Positions 35,831 through 47,158 are shown, numbered from the stretch's first letter. The stretch: DNA of 53,502 nucleotides from an uncultured Saprospiraceae bacterium (GCA_938045585.1 CALIAU010000009.1:1-53502), one strand, 5' to 3'. The notes: a model not told the origin generated them from the letters alone. Translations and numbers: made by a program.

Positions 35831-38041
35831 ATGCCAGAAGTATTATCCATAACGACGGAAGAGAAACGAGTCATCAAAGCAGCATTTGATGACCTATATA
35901 AACGTATCAAACCAAAACTTACTGCAGAGGACGAAATTCACTTTTGGAGAGCGTGTAATTTAGCAGAAGAATCGCACGGTGATCAGCGTAGAAAGTCCGG
36001 TGAACCCTATATTTTACATCCTATTGAGGTGGCTAGGATTTGCCTGGAAGAAATAGGACTTGGGCCTACTGCTGTGATTAGCGCAATTTTGCATGATGTA
36101 GTGGAAGATACTGCAGTAAGTAAGGATGAAATTCATAATAGCTTTGGTCCCAAGATTGGAAAAATAGTAGATGGTCTTACCAAATTAGATGGTTTATATA
36201 ATGTAGAAAGTCCTCAAGCTGAAAATTTTAAAAAGGTATTAAGTACGCTCGTAGAAGATGTACGGGTCGTCCTCATTAAGATGGCAGACAGACTACATAA
36301 TCTCCGTACTATAGGTATTATGCCTAGACATAAACAATTAAAGATAGCTGCAGAAACAAGTTATATCTATGGCCCACTTGCACATCGACTGGGTCTATAT
36401 GGAGTTAAAACTGAATTTCAGGATATTTGTTTGAAGATAAATGAACCTGAGAGATATGGAGAAATAGAAAAGAAGCTATCTGAAACAGAGCAGGATAGAA
36501 CTATATATATCAAAATGTTCATGGACCCCATTAAGGGTGGATTAAAAGAACTAGGTATAGATTATCGGGTCGCTGGTAGAGCCAAAGCCATTTCTTCCAT
36601 CCTAAATAAGATTAAAAAGAAGAAAGTCCCTTTTGAAGAAATTTATGACTTATTCGCTGTTCGAATAATTGCGGATGTACCACTCGACAAAGAAAAAAAC
36701 ATTTGCTGGCAAATCTATAGCCTTATTACCGACTATTATAAGCCTATTCCTGAGCGTTTAAAAGACTGGGTAACTACACCTAAGGGAAATGGATACGAAT
36801 CTCTTCACACAACCGTAATTGGCCCTAAGGGAAGATATGTAGAAGTCCAGATTCGAACAGAACGCATGGATGATATTGCTGAACGGGGTTTTGCCGCACA
36901 TTGGAAATATAAAGGATTAAAAGATGCACCCGATGTATATGATCGCTGGTTAGCGGGAGTACGTGACCTCTTGGACACACAACACTCTAATGCTTTGGAA
37001 TTTTTAAATGACTTTAAATCAAACCTGTTTGCGGAAGAAGTGTATGTTTTTACTCCAAATGGTGATATGCGTATTCTTCCAAAGGGTGCAACAGCATTAG
37101 ACTTCGCTTTTGAAATCCATTCTGATATTGGTTATCATTCCACCTCCATAAAGGTAAACAATAAGCTTGTCCCTATGGGCTATAAACTAAATAATGGAGA
37201 TCAAATTCACGTAACCACAAGTAAGAATCAGATGCCAAAAGAGAACTGGTTAAAAATGGTTGTTACTGGTAAGGCCCGCTCTAAGATTCGTTCAGCAATG
37301 AAAGAGGAAAAGCGCAAAGCTGGTGAATCAGGAATGGAGGCCCTCCAAAGAAAATTTAAAAGTTTAAAAATAGATTTTGAAGATAACATTGACTATCTCG
37401 TAAAGCAACTCGGATTTATAAGTCGACCTGATCTATATTTTGCATTAGCTCAGGAAGAAATTAAAATGGCCGAGATCAAAAAATTCGAAGTCATTGGAGG
37501 TAAGCTTAGCAAAATCGTTGACAAAACGGAAGAGGTAGTAGCAGAACCCATTGGGCAGGTAAAAAAGAAAGAACCAAACCAAGTTTCAAACTTAACGATC
37601 AATGGAGAAGAAGCGAGTACTTTGAGTTACGAATTTGCAAAGTGTTGCAAGCCTCTTCAAGGAGACGATATTTTTGCATACTTAACCAGTGCTGCAGGAA
37701 TGAAAATCCATAGAACTAATTGTAAGAATGCTACACATTTAATGGCTAATTATGGCTATCGTGTTCTAAAAGCAGAATGGCAGGGAGTAACAAAACGTAA
37801 CTTTGTTGTAGACCTCCTGATTACAGGGGTAGATTCTGGACCTGGCGTCATACAACAAATAACCAATGAAATCTCAAACAATTTAGGTTTGAATATTAGA
37901 TCATTTAGTATCTCAGGAACAGAGGGCTATTTTGAAGGGCAAGTGAGTTTGTTTGTCTTAAACAAAGACCAACTTAAAATTGTTATAAAATCCATAGAAA
38001 ACCTAGAAGGTGTTTCTAGTGTTACACGAATTGAAAAATAA
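35831..38041 (+). CDS. RelA/SpoT family (p)ppGpp synthetase/hydrolase
   Basis: Controls the stringent alarmone. 736 residues in the long RSH layout: an HD hydrolase domain ([36 protein letters not shown]) that looks intact; a synthetase domain ([36 protein letters not shown]) also intact; a TGS domain ([23 protein letters not shown] in part); a zinc-finger-like [10 protein letters not shown] region; and a C-terminal ACT domain. It is therefore probably the bifunctional Rel/SpoT enzyme usual in Bacteroidota. The Fur-family gene starts 2 bases after its stop. Confidence 0.96.
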   Translation: MPEVLSITTEEKRVIKAAFDDLYKRIKPKLTAEDEIHFWRACNLAEESHGDQRRKSGEPYILHPIEVARICLEEIGLGPTAVISAILHDVVEDTAVSKDEIHNSFGPKIGKIVDGLTKLDGLYNVESPQAENFKKVLSTLVEDVRVVLIKMADRLHNLRTIGIMPRHKQLKIAAETSYIYGPLAHRLGLYGVKTEFQDICLKINEPERYGEIEKKLSETEQDRTIYIKMFMDPIKGGLKELGIDYRVAGRAKAISSILNKIKKKKVPFEEIYDLFAVRIIADVPLDKEKNICWQIYSLITDYYKPIPERLKDWVTTPKGNGYESLHTTVIGPKGRYVEVQIRTERMDDIAERGFAAHWKYKGLKDAPDVYDRWLAGVRDLLDTQHSNALEFLNDFKSNLFAEEVYVFTPNGDMRILPKGATALDFAFEIHSDIGYHSTSIKVNNKLVPMGYKLNNGDQIHVTTSKNQMPKENWLKMVVTGKARSKIRSAMKEEKRKAGESGMEALQRKFKSLKIDFEDNIDYLVKQLGFISRPDLYFALAQEEIKMAEIKKFEVIGGKLSKIVDKTEEVVAEPIGQVKKKEPNQVSNLTINGEEASTLSYEFAKCCKPLQGDDIFAYLTSAAGMKIHRTNCKNATHLMANYGYRVLKAEWQGVTKRNFVVDLLITGVDSGPGVIQQITNEISNNLGLNIRSFSISGTEGYFEGQVSLFVLNKDQLKIVIKSIENLEGVSSVTRIEK

Positions 38042-38043
38042 AT

Positions 38044-38544
38044 ATGCATACATCAGATAAAGTTTTAGACGGTCTAATAGAAGAGGTAAAAAAAATGTTC
38101 TCTTCTCATCTGGAGAATAACCAGCTTAGGAAGACACCAGAACGTTATGCAATTTTAGAAGAAATCTATCGTAGAAATGATCATTTCGATGCAGAGGCGC
38201 TTTACATTCACATGAAGACTAAAAACTATAGAGTCTCAAGGGCTACTGTCTACAATACCTTGGAATTATTAGTTGGTTGTGATCTAGTAACTAAGCATCA
38301 GTTTGGAAAAAATCTTGCCCAGTATGAAAAATCATATGGTTTTAAGCAGCATGATCATTTAATATGTATTGATTGCAATAAAGTTTTAGAATTTTGCGAC
38401 CCGCGTATTCAACAGATAAAAAATATGATGGGAGAAATCTTAGATTTTACTGTCATACATCACTCCTTAAATTTATTTGGCAAGTGTAACAAATCAGACT
38501 GTGCTCAACAAAAAAACGTGAGCCCAGATATCGCTAAATACTGA
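38044..38544 (+). CDS. Fur-family metal-dependent transcription regulator
   Basis: 166 residues. N-terminal winged helix ([43 protein letters not shown]), then the dimer and metal domain with [17 protein letters not shown] (HxHxxC..C) and a second Cys pair CNKSDC for structural zinc. It could be Fur, PerR or Zur; the sequence alone does not tell. It follows the rel/spoT gene by 2 bases, so the two are coupled in one transcript, linking metal or peroxide sensing with the stringent response. Confidence 0.92.
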   Translation: MHTSDKVLDGLIEEVKKMFSSHLENNQLRKTPERYAILEEIYRRNDHFDAEALYIHMKTKNYRVSRATVYNTLELLVGCDLVTKHQFGKNLAQYEKSYGFKQHDHLICIDCNKVLEFCDPRIQQIKNMMGEILDFTVIHHSLNLFGKCNKSDCAQQKNVSPDIAKY

Positions 38545-38908
38545 GCTCACTTAATACATAAACACCCTTAATTCTTTATAAATAGATCGATTAATATCGA
38601 ATTTATTACAATATTCTTTAAAAGAGACAGTACAATGTAATGAGGACTAGCGCATACAGGCAGTATGCACAGCTTACCAAAATTTCAGTTCATTACCATA
38701 AAGTATCTTTCAAAAGTGTGGTTTCTCACTCCACAGTTCTTTACTTAGTAAATGTAATGTATTTAGCTAATAAAATCAGTCAAAATCTAGATAACTTAGT
38801 TATAAGAATAAACTTTGACGCGTACTTGACATTATTGATATCAGACTTTAACAATCAAGAGACATAAATACCTTGTCAATTATTACTTAAGCTACAGAAT
38901 TCACTTTT
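38545..38908. other. Intergenic stretch with no clear gene
   Basis: AT-rich. The only structure I see is a small perfect hairpin GCATAC/GTATGC (38652-38668). A 75-codon open frame inside (38640-38867) has no signal peptide, no family likeness and a composition typical of translated AT-rich spacer. Confidence 0.6.
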
Positions 38909-41900
38909 CTATGGTAATTTGATGAATTTTTTGTTTAAATAATCACCGTCATAATTTATTGAGAGATTGTATACACCTGGTAAAAAGCCTTGAAAAGGGA
39001 TATTAAGTTCCAAGGATTCAATCTTAGTGCTTCCAAATAAAATTTCGGAGTAAACTAATTTTCCTGTAATACTGTATATAGAAATTGTATACTCTTCCAC
39101 TACCTTATCTAAATGTAATTCAAGATTCAATTGATTGTTTACTGGGTTAGGATATACGTCAATACTTTTTCCAGAATTTAATCTATTTAAAGTAATAATG
39201 TTACTAAACATAAACGCTTCATCAAAATCAACTTGTTTGATTCGGTAATAATAATCACCATTTGGCTGAATATTTAAATCTTTAAAAGAGTAATCATTTT
39301 CTTCATTTGATGTACCTGCTCCTAAGATGGTACCGATTGATTTAAAGGAACCACCATTTATTTTTCGTTCAAGAATAAAGTGTTTGTTATTTACCTCAGA
39401 GGATGTACTCCATTGTATAAAATTGTGATCTCTTTCCACCGAAGCTGTAAAGCTTAGGAATTGTACTGGAAGGATTCCATTCACTAAACCAATGTCTATA
39501 TGAGGCAAATGATCTCCTGGTTGCAGAGAATAATAGTCTGTAGTTCCAGGTCCATTTGCCCCTGAAATATCACTATCCGTTTCATCATCACCAACATTCG
39601 AATCAGTTGGTCCAAATCCGGCTGGAAATACTACTTTAAGATAGTACTCTTCTTTTTGAAGGTAATCCAATTCATATTGTCCATTTGCATCGGATGTTGT
39701 CTCTTTAATTTTTGTCCCCGTATTATCATAGACTTCTATAGTCACTCCACTCAGGCTTGCTTCATTTTCTTCTTGAATACCATTTGCATTACCATCGTTC
39801 CAAACACGATCTCCAATAGTTGCCATTGGATAAAATCCTGCGCCTAAGTCACATTTAGCCACACCACAGTTTACAACGAAAACATCTGAAGTATTTGGAC
39901 CAAAAAACATATCTATATCACTATCAATTTCTTCATTGTCCCCTACGTCAATCTGTGATGGGACAAAACCACTTAATGGGGTTGCAACTTCAAAATAATA
40001 TTCACCTGGAGCTGCACAAAGTTTCCACCAACCATCATCAGATGGTGTTCCTGGTTTAAGCCCAGTGACTGTAGATCCAAATAATTCAAACTCACCAGTA
40101 AAGAAGTTTTCTTTGTAAATATTTATATCCAATCCGTTAATCCCACTTTCCCCCGTATCATACACATCGTTCATATTAACGTCATAGAATACCAAGTCCC
40201 CAACTGGCGTACAAATTGTTATTCCAGCGTCCCAATTATCTAAATCACAGGATGCGCCTTCAATCAACATTGTATTTGTAGTTCCATTCCCATTTGCGCC
40301 AGTAACATCGCTATCTAGTGTATGGTCAGGTCCTTGTTCTGCTTGTATGAAGATATTTGCGCCTGATATTACGAACTCTACATAATAGTAGCCTTCTAAA
40401 ATATTATCGATTTCGTATTCTCCATTGGCGTCAGTTGTTGTGGTAAAAACTAAATCTCCAGAAGCACCATACAGATTTACAATGACATCTGGCACACCCT
40501 CTTCTCCAGTATCTTGAACGCCATTCCCATCACATTCAAACCAAACAAAATCCCCTATTTTACCCAGGGCCAGAACTGTACATGCTGTGTCACTCACAGT
40601 TGGGACACCACCAGAAACTGTTGCAGAATTTAGGACTCCAGTGCCAGGTTCACCAACATCAAGAGTACAATCAGCGTCATTCGTAGTTATAACTGCAGGG
40701 TCAGCTACAATGACTACATTGACTATCCATGTTTCAATTTCACCTACTGCAATCGATTCTTCTTGCACTATAAGGAAGTCAGTGAGTCCATCATAATTTG
40801 ATGTATTATCAATACCATCTAAAACCTCTGATCCTAAGGCTGAATACATCACCGTTGCGCTGAGCACTTGAACTCCAGCACCAAAATTTAATGTATCAAG
40901 CAAATCGTAAAAGGCTGTTGTCGTACCCGTACTTTCTACAGTAATAGTGTACTCTATCATTTGTCCAGACTGATTTGGAATAGGATCTGGTCCAGCCGTA
41001 ATCTCTTTAGTTAAACTCACAGCAGGCATTGGAAGTTCGACACAGGCCGTATCCACCATCATAGGAACATTACCTTCTACTGATGCACAATTTAAAAGTC
41101 CTGTCCCCTCTTCTCCTATTTCTATGGTACAATCAGCAGATGTTTCTGTAGTAAGATTTGGGTCAACACTGAATATTACTGACACCATCCATTCTTCTGT
41201 ATTCCCAACTTCAATAGCTTCCCCGACCACAACAATGTTATCGGTTATGCCATTGTAATTTGCACTGTTGTCAGTTCCGGTTAGCAACTCATTTACACCT
41301 CCTAGGTAGATAGCTGTAACGGATTGTACAATTGCACCTTCTCCATACTTCAATGTATCTGTTAAGTCAAAATTAGCTATTGTATTTCCTGTGTTTTCTA
41401 CGCTAATTATATATTCCAGGCTAAATTCATTCACAGCTCCTGTTGGCATAGGGGGACTAGAAATTGACTTTTCTATCTCTACCATAATAACTGGAATAGT
41501 TGAGCAGTCATCAGCAACTACCATGGGGACACTACCACTGACAGCGGCACAATTAAGCAGTCCTGTCCCAGCCTCACCTGGCTCTAGAGTACAATCTTCA
41601 CTCTGAGTAGTAAGCAAAATGGGATCCACTGTAAATACAACATTAACTTCCCAATTTTCTGTAGCACCTACTGCAAGCATTTCGTTTTCAACAATTAGAA
41701 AATCTGCTTGTCCATCAAAGTTCAAGGCATTATTTATTCCTGTAAGAGTTTCTGTACCACCTCCCAGGTAATTTACATTTACAGATTGAATAAGAGCACC
41801 AGAACCAAATTTTAAGGTATCAGATAGGTCAAAATTTGCAATTGTATTTCCTGTATTTTCAACAGATATCGCATAACTAATGCTGAACTCATTTACATTC

Positions 41901-44437
41901 CCAGTTTGTTCTGGAGGACTCGAAACCATTTTTTCGAGTTCTACCATGATGACTGGAATTGTTTCGCAATCATCTGCAACTAGCATTGGGACATCACCGC
42001 TGATTGTAGCACAATTAAGCAAACCCGTTCCAGCTTCACCTGGTTCTAATGTGCAGTCTTCACTTTGGGCAGTTACTTGTTCGGGATCAACGGTGAATAT
42101 CACAGAAACCTCCCACTGTTCACTTTGTCCACTTGTAATCATCTCATTCGTAGTTATGCCATACACTATTTGCCCATCAAAATTCATAGAATTATCTGTT
42201 CCACTTAGAGTCTCTGAACCTCCACCCAGATATGTTACAGTAGTACTTACAATCTCTGCACCTAAACCATATTTCAGTGTATCCGAAAGATTATATTGTA
42301 CGGTCCCAGTTCCATCGTTAATTACTTCAATGAGGTAGTCAATAGAAAATTCATTTGGATTTGTTGTTTGATCCGGTCCAGATGAGACCGTTTTATTAAG
42401 TTGTACAGCAATAAGATCAATTACAACCATGCAACTCGTTTCACAGCCATTGGCATCTGTAATATTTACTGTATAGGAATCTGCTCCCAAATCAGTAATT
42501 GTTTCCGTATCTCCATCGTTCGCTATCATCCCACTATAAACTGTTACTCCTCCACTATTCAAAACATCAAAAGCATAGTTAGGCTCACCTCTAGTTACAG
42601 TGAGTTCAAATGAACCATCGCTTGTATTTGGACCAGTAGAACTTACAGGATTAATTGCCAAACAGTTAGGATTATCTCCTACAATTACATCAAAACAGCA
42701 CATGGTACCACATCCTCCAGGAGAACTAAGTGTGACACAGTATTCTCCTGATGCAGCTGCTGTCGCAGCAGGGATAATAAAATTTGTACCCATACCAGTA
42801 ATACCATTAGGACCACTCCAAATGTATGTGTAGTCAGCTCCTGGAACTTCTTCTACTACTAAGTTGATATCATCTCCTGAACACAGCATCTCCGTTCCAG
42901 TTATACTGCATTCATCTAAGGTAATATTATTGACTTGCGCTTCTGAAATAAAGGCGAACCACCAAGTATTCATAGTATTAAAATTACCATAGCCCGGACC
43001 TGTACCTGTACAGGCAACAAAATTATCCCATGTTCTGCATTCTGGAGTTTGGCAAAGACAACCCGCTCTTCCATCATTAGGAGCACCTGTGCCAGAAGTT
43101 GAATTTATATCTGTATCATCCCAATATAGATTATTATCTGTAGGGCAACCTGCTGGCCTTATAGTTTCAATACAAAAGCCTTCTGTAAGATATTCTACAT
43201 CAAAGGCTGCGTAATGTTGAACACCCTGTGTAAATCGAAATATACTACTTATACTTTCTCCTGGCATAAATGAAGAGCCATCTGCAAGTAAGCCATCCCA
43301 CAACACACAATAATTTCCTGCTATTGGGATAGATTCAACAATAATTAAATCTGCTGTGCCAGCGTCAAACATACCGTTTCCATTCTCATCTAGAATTATC
43401 TCCACTGAACCTGGTTGTGTAACATTTATATTGATACAAAATCCTTCATTTGTACATGTTAAATCTAATATTGTCATTTCACCACAAGCACCATCGAGAA
43501 AACAGCTTGGGTCTGGGGGACTCAAAAATATTTGATGTTCAGCTGCATTTGATGTTTCATTAGCATCTTCGATAGATTTTCGCATATCTGCCATTGTTCC
43601 GGTAGTACCTGGTCCATCTGAATCGAAAGCTACATTAAAGGTCAAGCCTCTAATTCCTGAACCATTAAAGTCTATTTGCGAGACAAATCCATCCGAAGTA
43701 TAACTGTATAAAACACCATTAAAAGGTCTTTGAAAGGGATCACAGAATTCACCTGCAGGTAAGCCATCTGAAGGGGTTCTGAAAGACCAGTTTTGTGATG
43801 AAAGTCTTCCGGGGATACCAACTGTACCAGCAGGATTTCCTACTGTAAAATCCCATAATGGTATTCTTAAATTACTACCGGCAAAATCATCTTGAAATTC
43901 TATCCAATACGTGCCTGCGTTTGTGGGACAAAATTTATATACTTCTATTCCTCCTTCAATTCTTGTCACTTCATAGCCATTCGCATTTCCTAATTCTGAA
44001 GGTCCAATTGCGGTTGCATAATCTCCAACATTTTGATTTGTATTATCTACTACATAGGGTCCATGAACGATGGTACCTCCACCATCTACAATTTGGAAAT
44101 TATAATTATCAAGAAAATTTGTAAAATTGCCGCTTGTTGTTCCTGCAGATAATCCTAGAAATAAACATTCGCCCGCCTTTATCTCTACAGAAATTCCACT
44201 CGTAGTATTTGCTGAACCGAATGCAGCAAAATTTCCAAAGGCATTTGCATCGATGTTAAGCCAAACAACATCAGCACTACTGGGTGCAGCTTGTTGAATT
44301 CCTTCTGCAAAAGAAAATTGAAGACAAAGGCTAAATAAAAACAGATAAGATATTCTGTGTATATGTAAATTGTTAAGTGAGAATAGACTAAGCCCACTTT
44401 TACAATTAGATTGAGATCTCTCAATATTGCATTCCAT
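38909..44437 (-). CDS. Very large multi-domain surface protein with type A T9SS tail
   Basis: 1842 residues. A rather long N-terminus (about 26 residues) precedes the hydrophobic signal core (ISYLFLFSLCLQFSFA). The N-terminal third has Cys-containing beta domains, an Ig/PKD-like unit (YTYIWSGPNGITGMGTNF) and one SprB-like repeat. Four repeats of about 155 residues follow (from about 677, 831, 984 and 1137), each like a DUF11 domain: VSSPPEQTGNVNEFSISYA, then FDLSDTLKFGSGA. Three SdrD-B-like domains (IGDFVWFECDGNGVQD near 1290, VGDLVFYDVNMNDVYD near 1411, IGDRVWNDGNANGIQE near 1538), an FN3-like module (near 1657) and the type A sorting tail IDVYPNPVNNQLNLEL (near 1757) complete it. Probably a surface stalk or adhesin. 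Confidence 0.85.
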   Translation of the reverse strand: MECNIERSQSNCKSGLSLFSLNNLHIHRISYLFLFSLCLQFSFAEGIQQAAPSSADVVWLNIDANAFGNFAAFGSANTTSGISVEIKAGECLFLGLSAGTTSGNFTNFLDNYNFQIVDGGGTIVHGPYVVDNTNQNVGDYATAIGPSELGNANGYEVTRIEGGIEVYKFCPTNAGTYWIEFQDDFAGSNLRIPLWDFTVGNPAGTVGIPGRLSSQNWSFRTPSDGLPAGEFCDPFQRPFNGVLYSYTSDGFVSQIDFNGSGIRGLTFNVAFDSDGPGTTGTMADMRKSIEDANETSNAAEHQIFLSPPDPSCFLDGACGEMTILDLTCTNEGFCININVTQPGSVEIILDENGNGMFDAGTADLIIVESIPIAGNYCVLWDGLLADGSSFMPGESISSIFRFTQGVQHYAAFDVEYLTEGFCIETIRPAGCPTDNNLYWDDTDINSTSGTGAPNDGRAGCLCQTPECRTWDNFVACTGTGPGYGNFNTMNTWWFAFISEAQVNNITLDECSITGTEMLCSGDDINLVVEEVPGADYTYIWSGPNGITGMGTNFIIPAATAAASGEYCVTLSSPGGCGTMCCFDVIVGDNPNCLAINPVSSTGPNTSDGSFELTVTRGEPNYAFDVLNSGGVTVYSGMIANDGDTETITDLGADSYTVNITDANGCETSCMVVIDLIAVQLNKTVSSGPDQTTNPNEFSIDYLIEVINDGTGTVQYNLSDTLKYGLGAEIVSTTVTYLGGGSETLSGTDNSMNFDGQIVYGITTNEMITSGQSEQWEVSVIFTVDPEQVTAQSEDCTLEPGEAGTGLLNCATISGDVPMLVADDCETIPVIMVELEKMVSSPPEQTGNVNEFSISYAISVENTGNTIANFDLSDTLKFGSGALIQSVNVNYLGGGTETLTGINNALNFDGQADFLIVENEMLAVGATENWEVNVVFTVDPILLTTQSEDCTLEPGEAGTGLLNCAAVSGSVPMVVADDCSTIPVIMVEIEKSISSPPMPTGAVNEFSLEYIISVENTGNTIANFDLTDTLKYGEGAIVQSVTAIYLGGVNELLTGTDNSANYNGITDNIVVVGEAIEVGNTEEWMVSVIFSVDPNLTTETSADCTIEIGEEGTGLLNCASVEGNVPMMVDTACVELPMPAVSLTKEITAGPDPIPNQSGQMIEYTITVESTGTTTAFYDLLDTLNFGAGVQVLSATVMYSALGSEVLDGIDNTSNYDGLTDFLIVQEESIAVGEIETWIVNVVIVADPAVITTNDADCTLDVGEPGTGVLNSATVSGGVPTVSDTACTVLALGKIGDFVWFECDGNGVQDTGEEGVPDVIVNLYGASGDLVFTTTTDANGEYEIDNILEGYYYVEFVISGANIFIQAEQGPDHTLDSDVTGANGNGTTNTMLIEGASCDLDNWDAGITICTPVGDLVFYDVNMNDVYDTGESGINGLDINIYKENFFTGEFELFGSTVTGLKPGTPSDDGWWKLCAAPGEYYFEVATPLSGFVPSQIDVGDNEEIDSDIDMFFGPNTSDVFVVNCGVAKCDLGAGFYPMATIGDRVWNDGNANGIQEENEASLSGVTIEVYDNTGTKIKETTSDANGQYELDYLQKEEYYLKVVFPAGFGPTDSNVGDDETDSDISGANGPGTTDYYSLQPGDHLPHIDIGLVNGILPVQFLSFTASVERDHNFIQWSTSSEVNNKHFILERKINGGSFKSIGTILGAGTSNEENDYSFKDLNIQPNGDYYYRIKQVDFDEAFMFSNIITLNRLNSGKSIDVYPNPVNNQLNLELHLDKVVEEYTISIYSITGKLVYSEILFGSTKIESLELNIPFQGFLPGVYNLSINYDGDYLNKKFIKLP

Positions 44438-44604
44438 AGCTAAAAGGTGTTTAACAGTGTCGAAAATATAATTTTTTCACATGAAGACTAATAAATCCAA
44501 TTTTATTAGTCACATATTATTTATAGTAATATTTCACATTTACTACTTATATTTTGCTGTTGCTTCACTGCTTTAAGCTTAAATGATTAGATAAATTGTG
44601 AAAT

Positions 44605-44644
44605 AAAAAATGGGTTGTCTACTTACGTAAACAAGCCATTTTTT
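44605..44644. terminator. Bidirectional terminator-like hairpin
   Basis: AAAAAATGGGTTGT pairs with ACAAGCCATTTTTT with one mismatch; T runs on both strands. In the minus direction it lies just after the stop of the 44736-45674 gene and separates it from the 1842-residue gene. Confidence 0.75.
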
Positions 44645-44735
44645 ATCTTTTTTAAAGAATTTTTATCTCACTCAAGCATTACACTACATATGTAATGGAG
44701 ATATAAATATGTCCGATGTTAACGAGAAAGAAAGT

Positions 44736-45674
44736 TTAATTACTAAAGTAACTAAGTGTCTCTACATCGATATTGTTGGAAAAATTATTTTCAGATCCAC
44801 TTCCAGCTAAAATGCTAAAAGTATACGGAACTACTCCTGAAGTTTCTTGTGGATCATAAGAAACATCTAGCATCGAGAATTTACTAATTCCATCCGCTGC
44901 AATTGAGGTATTTAATGTCCAGATATGAAATGAAGTATTAGTTCCATCATAGGTCCAATCTTGATTATCAACAGTTCCTAATGGATCAGAAGTAAGATTG
45001 GAATCGTAGGCGAAAGTAAGTCTTGCATCTCTTGGCAGAATAACAGTTATAGGACCTTCTGTAGGAACGTTATTTTGTTCAATTACTCTGCACTGAATAT
45101 ACATACTAGAATTAAGTCCATTTACTACCGAGGGTAAAAATGTAACTGACTTGGTAATATCTGAACCTGCCCAACTATACGCAGAAACTATATCATTTGT
45201 TAGATCATTTGTTGCAGAAATACTTGACGATTGTATTAAGCTTGCAGTAAAACCATTTAGAATTTGTTGCTCTTCTGTATCCATATCTACATTAATATCT
45301 ATTGTAATACCCCCTGAATACAAATCACCACTAATGGTATTGTTTTGTTCTCCTAACAATGTATTAGTCCCTGAATCATAGGTCCAATTAAACAAAGAAG
45401 ATGCAGATCCTGCGACTGCAGCAGTACCGTTTATTGGACTAATATTTTGCATTTGTACGGATATGAATATTGGATCACCTGCTGTTAATATGATGTCTTC
45501 ATCTACTTGATTAAGTTTAAATTCTATCAGGCCGGTGCCTCCAGCAACTGCGCTTGTAAAAGGCGCGGGATTTAATTGGGGCGCAGAAAGAAATGGCTCC
45601 AATAGTTGTGCATTTATAGAAACGCATACAAATATAAAGCATGCAAAAAACGATGTTATTTTATTAAAAGACAT
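44736..45674 (-). CDS. Secreted two-domain protein with YFSN C-terminal domain, unknown function
   Basis: 312 residues. Signal peptide about 1-22 (INAQ). Residues about 25-165 form the N-domain shared with three neighbours (SAPQLNPAP, ISPINGTAAVAG, FNWTYDSGTNTLLGEQ, GDLYSGGITIDI, NGFTASL). Residues about 172-312 form a second domain: VTFLPSVVNG, RLTFAYDSNLTS, WTYDGTNTSFHIWTLNT, VSYDPQETSGVVPYTFSI, and the end SNNIDVETLSYFSN. The same C-domain ends the large protein at 49888. There is no type A or B T9SS tail, so export to the surface, if it happens, must use this domain or another route. I do not know its function. Confidence 0.78.
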   Translation of the reverse strand: MSFNKITSFFACFIFVCVSINAQLLEPFLSAPQLNPAPFTSAVAGGTGLIEFKLNQVDEDIILTAGDPIFISVQMQNISPINGTAAVAGSASSLFNWTYDSGTNTLLGEQNNTISGDLYSGGITIDINVDMDTEEQQILNGFTASLIQSSSISATNDLTNDIVSAYSWAGSDITKSVTFLPSVVNGLNSSMYIQCRVIEQNNVPTEGPITVILPRDARLTFAYDSNLTSDPLGTVDNQDWTYDGTNTSFHIWTLNTSIAADGISKFSMLDVSYDPQETSGVVPYTFSILAGSGSENNFSNNIDVETLSYFSN

Positions 45675-45764
45675 AAGTAAATTTTAAGTTGAGGGGGACT
45701 ATCTAAGTAGTATAAAAATAGATATTCCTAGATATAAAAGCAAAAATTCTGGCTTTATAAACAA

Positions 45765-45799
45765 AAAAGGTCATGTGTTTAGTATACACATGACCTTTT
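45765..45799. terminator. Strong terminator after the 45819-46880 gene
   Basis: Perfect 14-bp stem AAAAGGTCATGTGT/ACACATGACCTTTT with a 7-base loop; six T follow on the minus strand, 19 bases after the stop codon. Confidence 0.9.
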
Positions 45800-45818
45800 G
45801 TATTTTAAGTTCTGTTGA

Positions 45819-46880
45819 TTATTTACTTACAATCACTCTTTCAGAAGAGATTGTAGCTCCATGTATATCAACAACATTGAACATATAAACTCCAGTTGTA
45901 AGACCTGTAGTATTAATTGGTGCAGCTGCATCAATAGCCTCTGACAATACCAATTTACCTGCAGTATCAAATATATTAAGAGTTGAATTTTCTTGTGGTG
46001 ATTCTACCATTACAAAGTCAACTACTGGGTTAGGATAGATTCTAACACTCTTAGCTGCATCGAAAGAAACAGTTCTTACTGGTGTGTTAGTTGTTGTTCC
46101 ATCTCTATCAACTTGAATTAGTCTGTAGTAGTTAATTCCTGGTAAAGGCATCTTATCTTCAAAGTAGTATGACTGCGCTGCATTTGTAGTACCAACTCCT
46201 TCTACAGTTCCGATAGTTTCAAAAGATCTTCCGTTAGCTGATCTTTGAACATCAAAATGCGAGTTATTTACTTCTGAAGCAGTAGCCCAATCTAGATCTA
46301 CATTTGTTCCATTTTTCTGAGCAGTAAAGCTTGAAAGCTCAACTGGGATAATAATATCTAATGTCCAAGTACAAGCATCTACAACATCATCAGATGGATC
46401 GAAGCAGTCATTTCCTGCATGAATACCAGCTGGTTGGTTGTTGATGTTAATACAGTGAAGACCTGTTGTTGGATCTCCTCCATTTGAACCTTGATCAGAA
46501 CCCTGAATTGAAATATAGTCAATTACAAAATCATAACATCCTGGTGGAAGTGGTGCGTTTTGAACACCAAATTGGCAGCCAAAAAAGTCAATGAAGTCAA
46601 AGAATGGTGCTCCACTACCTCCAATTTCTCCAACTTGTTCAAGATAATCTTGTGATGGACAGAAACTCATAGATTCTCCTCCCTGTGGATCAACAGGCAA
46701 TTCGTCAGCAAAGTTGCAAAATGTAACTGATACAGTTGTAGTTCCTGGTCCTACTGGGATTGGGTCAGCTGGATCAAATACTGGATCTGCTTCCCATCCT
46801 AGGTCGTAGCATTGTGCGTCTGCAAAATTAATACAAGCAAACACCGCTAAAAGCAAAAGTGTAAATTTATAGATTCTCAT
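45819..46880 (-). CDS. Secreted protein with FN3-like module and type A T9SS tail
   Basis: 353 residues. Signal peptide about 1-22 (NFADAQ). A Cys-containing N-domain (about 25-170; SVTFCNFADELPVDPQGGES, GCYDFVIDYISIQG, DACTWTLDI) is not a familiar family. Then the FN3-like module found in two neighbours (PVELSSFTAQKNGTNVDLDW, SEVNNSHFDVQRSANGRSF, NYYRLIQVDRDG) and a type A tail (IYPNPVVDFVMVESP, NIFDTAGKLVLSE, GVYMFNV, ERVIVSK). It should be secreted by T9SS. It has its own terminator; the leader contains hairpins. Confidence 0.8.
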   Translation of the reverse strand: MRIYKFTLLLLAVFACINFADAQCYDLGWEADPVFDPADPIPVGPGTTTVSVTFCNFADELPVDPQGGESMSFCPSQDYLEQVGEIGGSGAPFFDFIDFFGCQFGVQNAPLPPGCYDFVIDYISIQGSDQGSNGGDPTTGLHCININNQPAGIHAGNDCFDPSDDVVDACTWTLDIIIPVELSSFTAQKNGTNVDLDWATASEVNNSHFDVQRSANGRSFETIGTVEGVGTTNAAQSYYFEDKMPLPGINYYRLIQVDRDGTTTNTPVRTVSFDAAKSVRIYPNPVVDFVMVESPQENSTLNIFDTAGKLVLSEAIDAAAPINTTGLTTGVYMFNVVDIHGATISSERVIVSK

Positions 46881-46958
46881 TTTTAAAGGTTTAAGTTAGG
46901 TGTTAGTTAATTTAAAATACCCCTAAGCAAACCTTTAATATTGAATATTAGGTAAGAA

Positions 46959-46976
46959 AATACTCTTTCGAGTATT
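46959..46976. promoter_or_regulatory. Hairpin in the leader region of the 46880 gene
   Basis: AATACTC/GAGTATT with loop TTTC, perfect 7-bp stem, 79 bases upstream of the ATG; nested inside a looser inverted repeat (AATACCCCTA near 46917 and TAAGGGTGTATT near 46981). Confidence 0.4.
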
Positions 46977-47158
46977 CAAATAAGGGTGTATTGTTTTTTT
47001 ATTGTTTCATTCTCAGAAGGGATACTTTTATCGCCTTCATCATTATGACACTAAAACTACAAATAAGCCACTATAAAAATAAGGTATTTTTACATTATTT
47101 TAACAAAATGACTACTATTTTACTATTTAATGGCATAAAATGAGTGATGAAAACGGGT

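Noticed and set aside
38640-38867. 75-codon open frame in the spacer after the Fur-family gene
   Set aside because: No signal, no family likeness, AT-rich spacer composition and no good start context.
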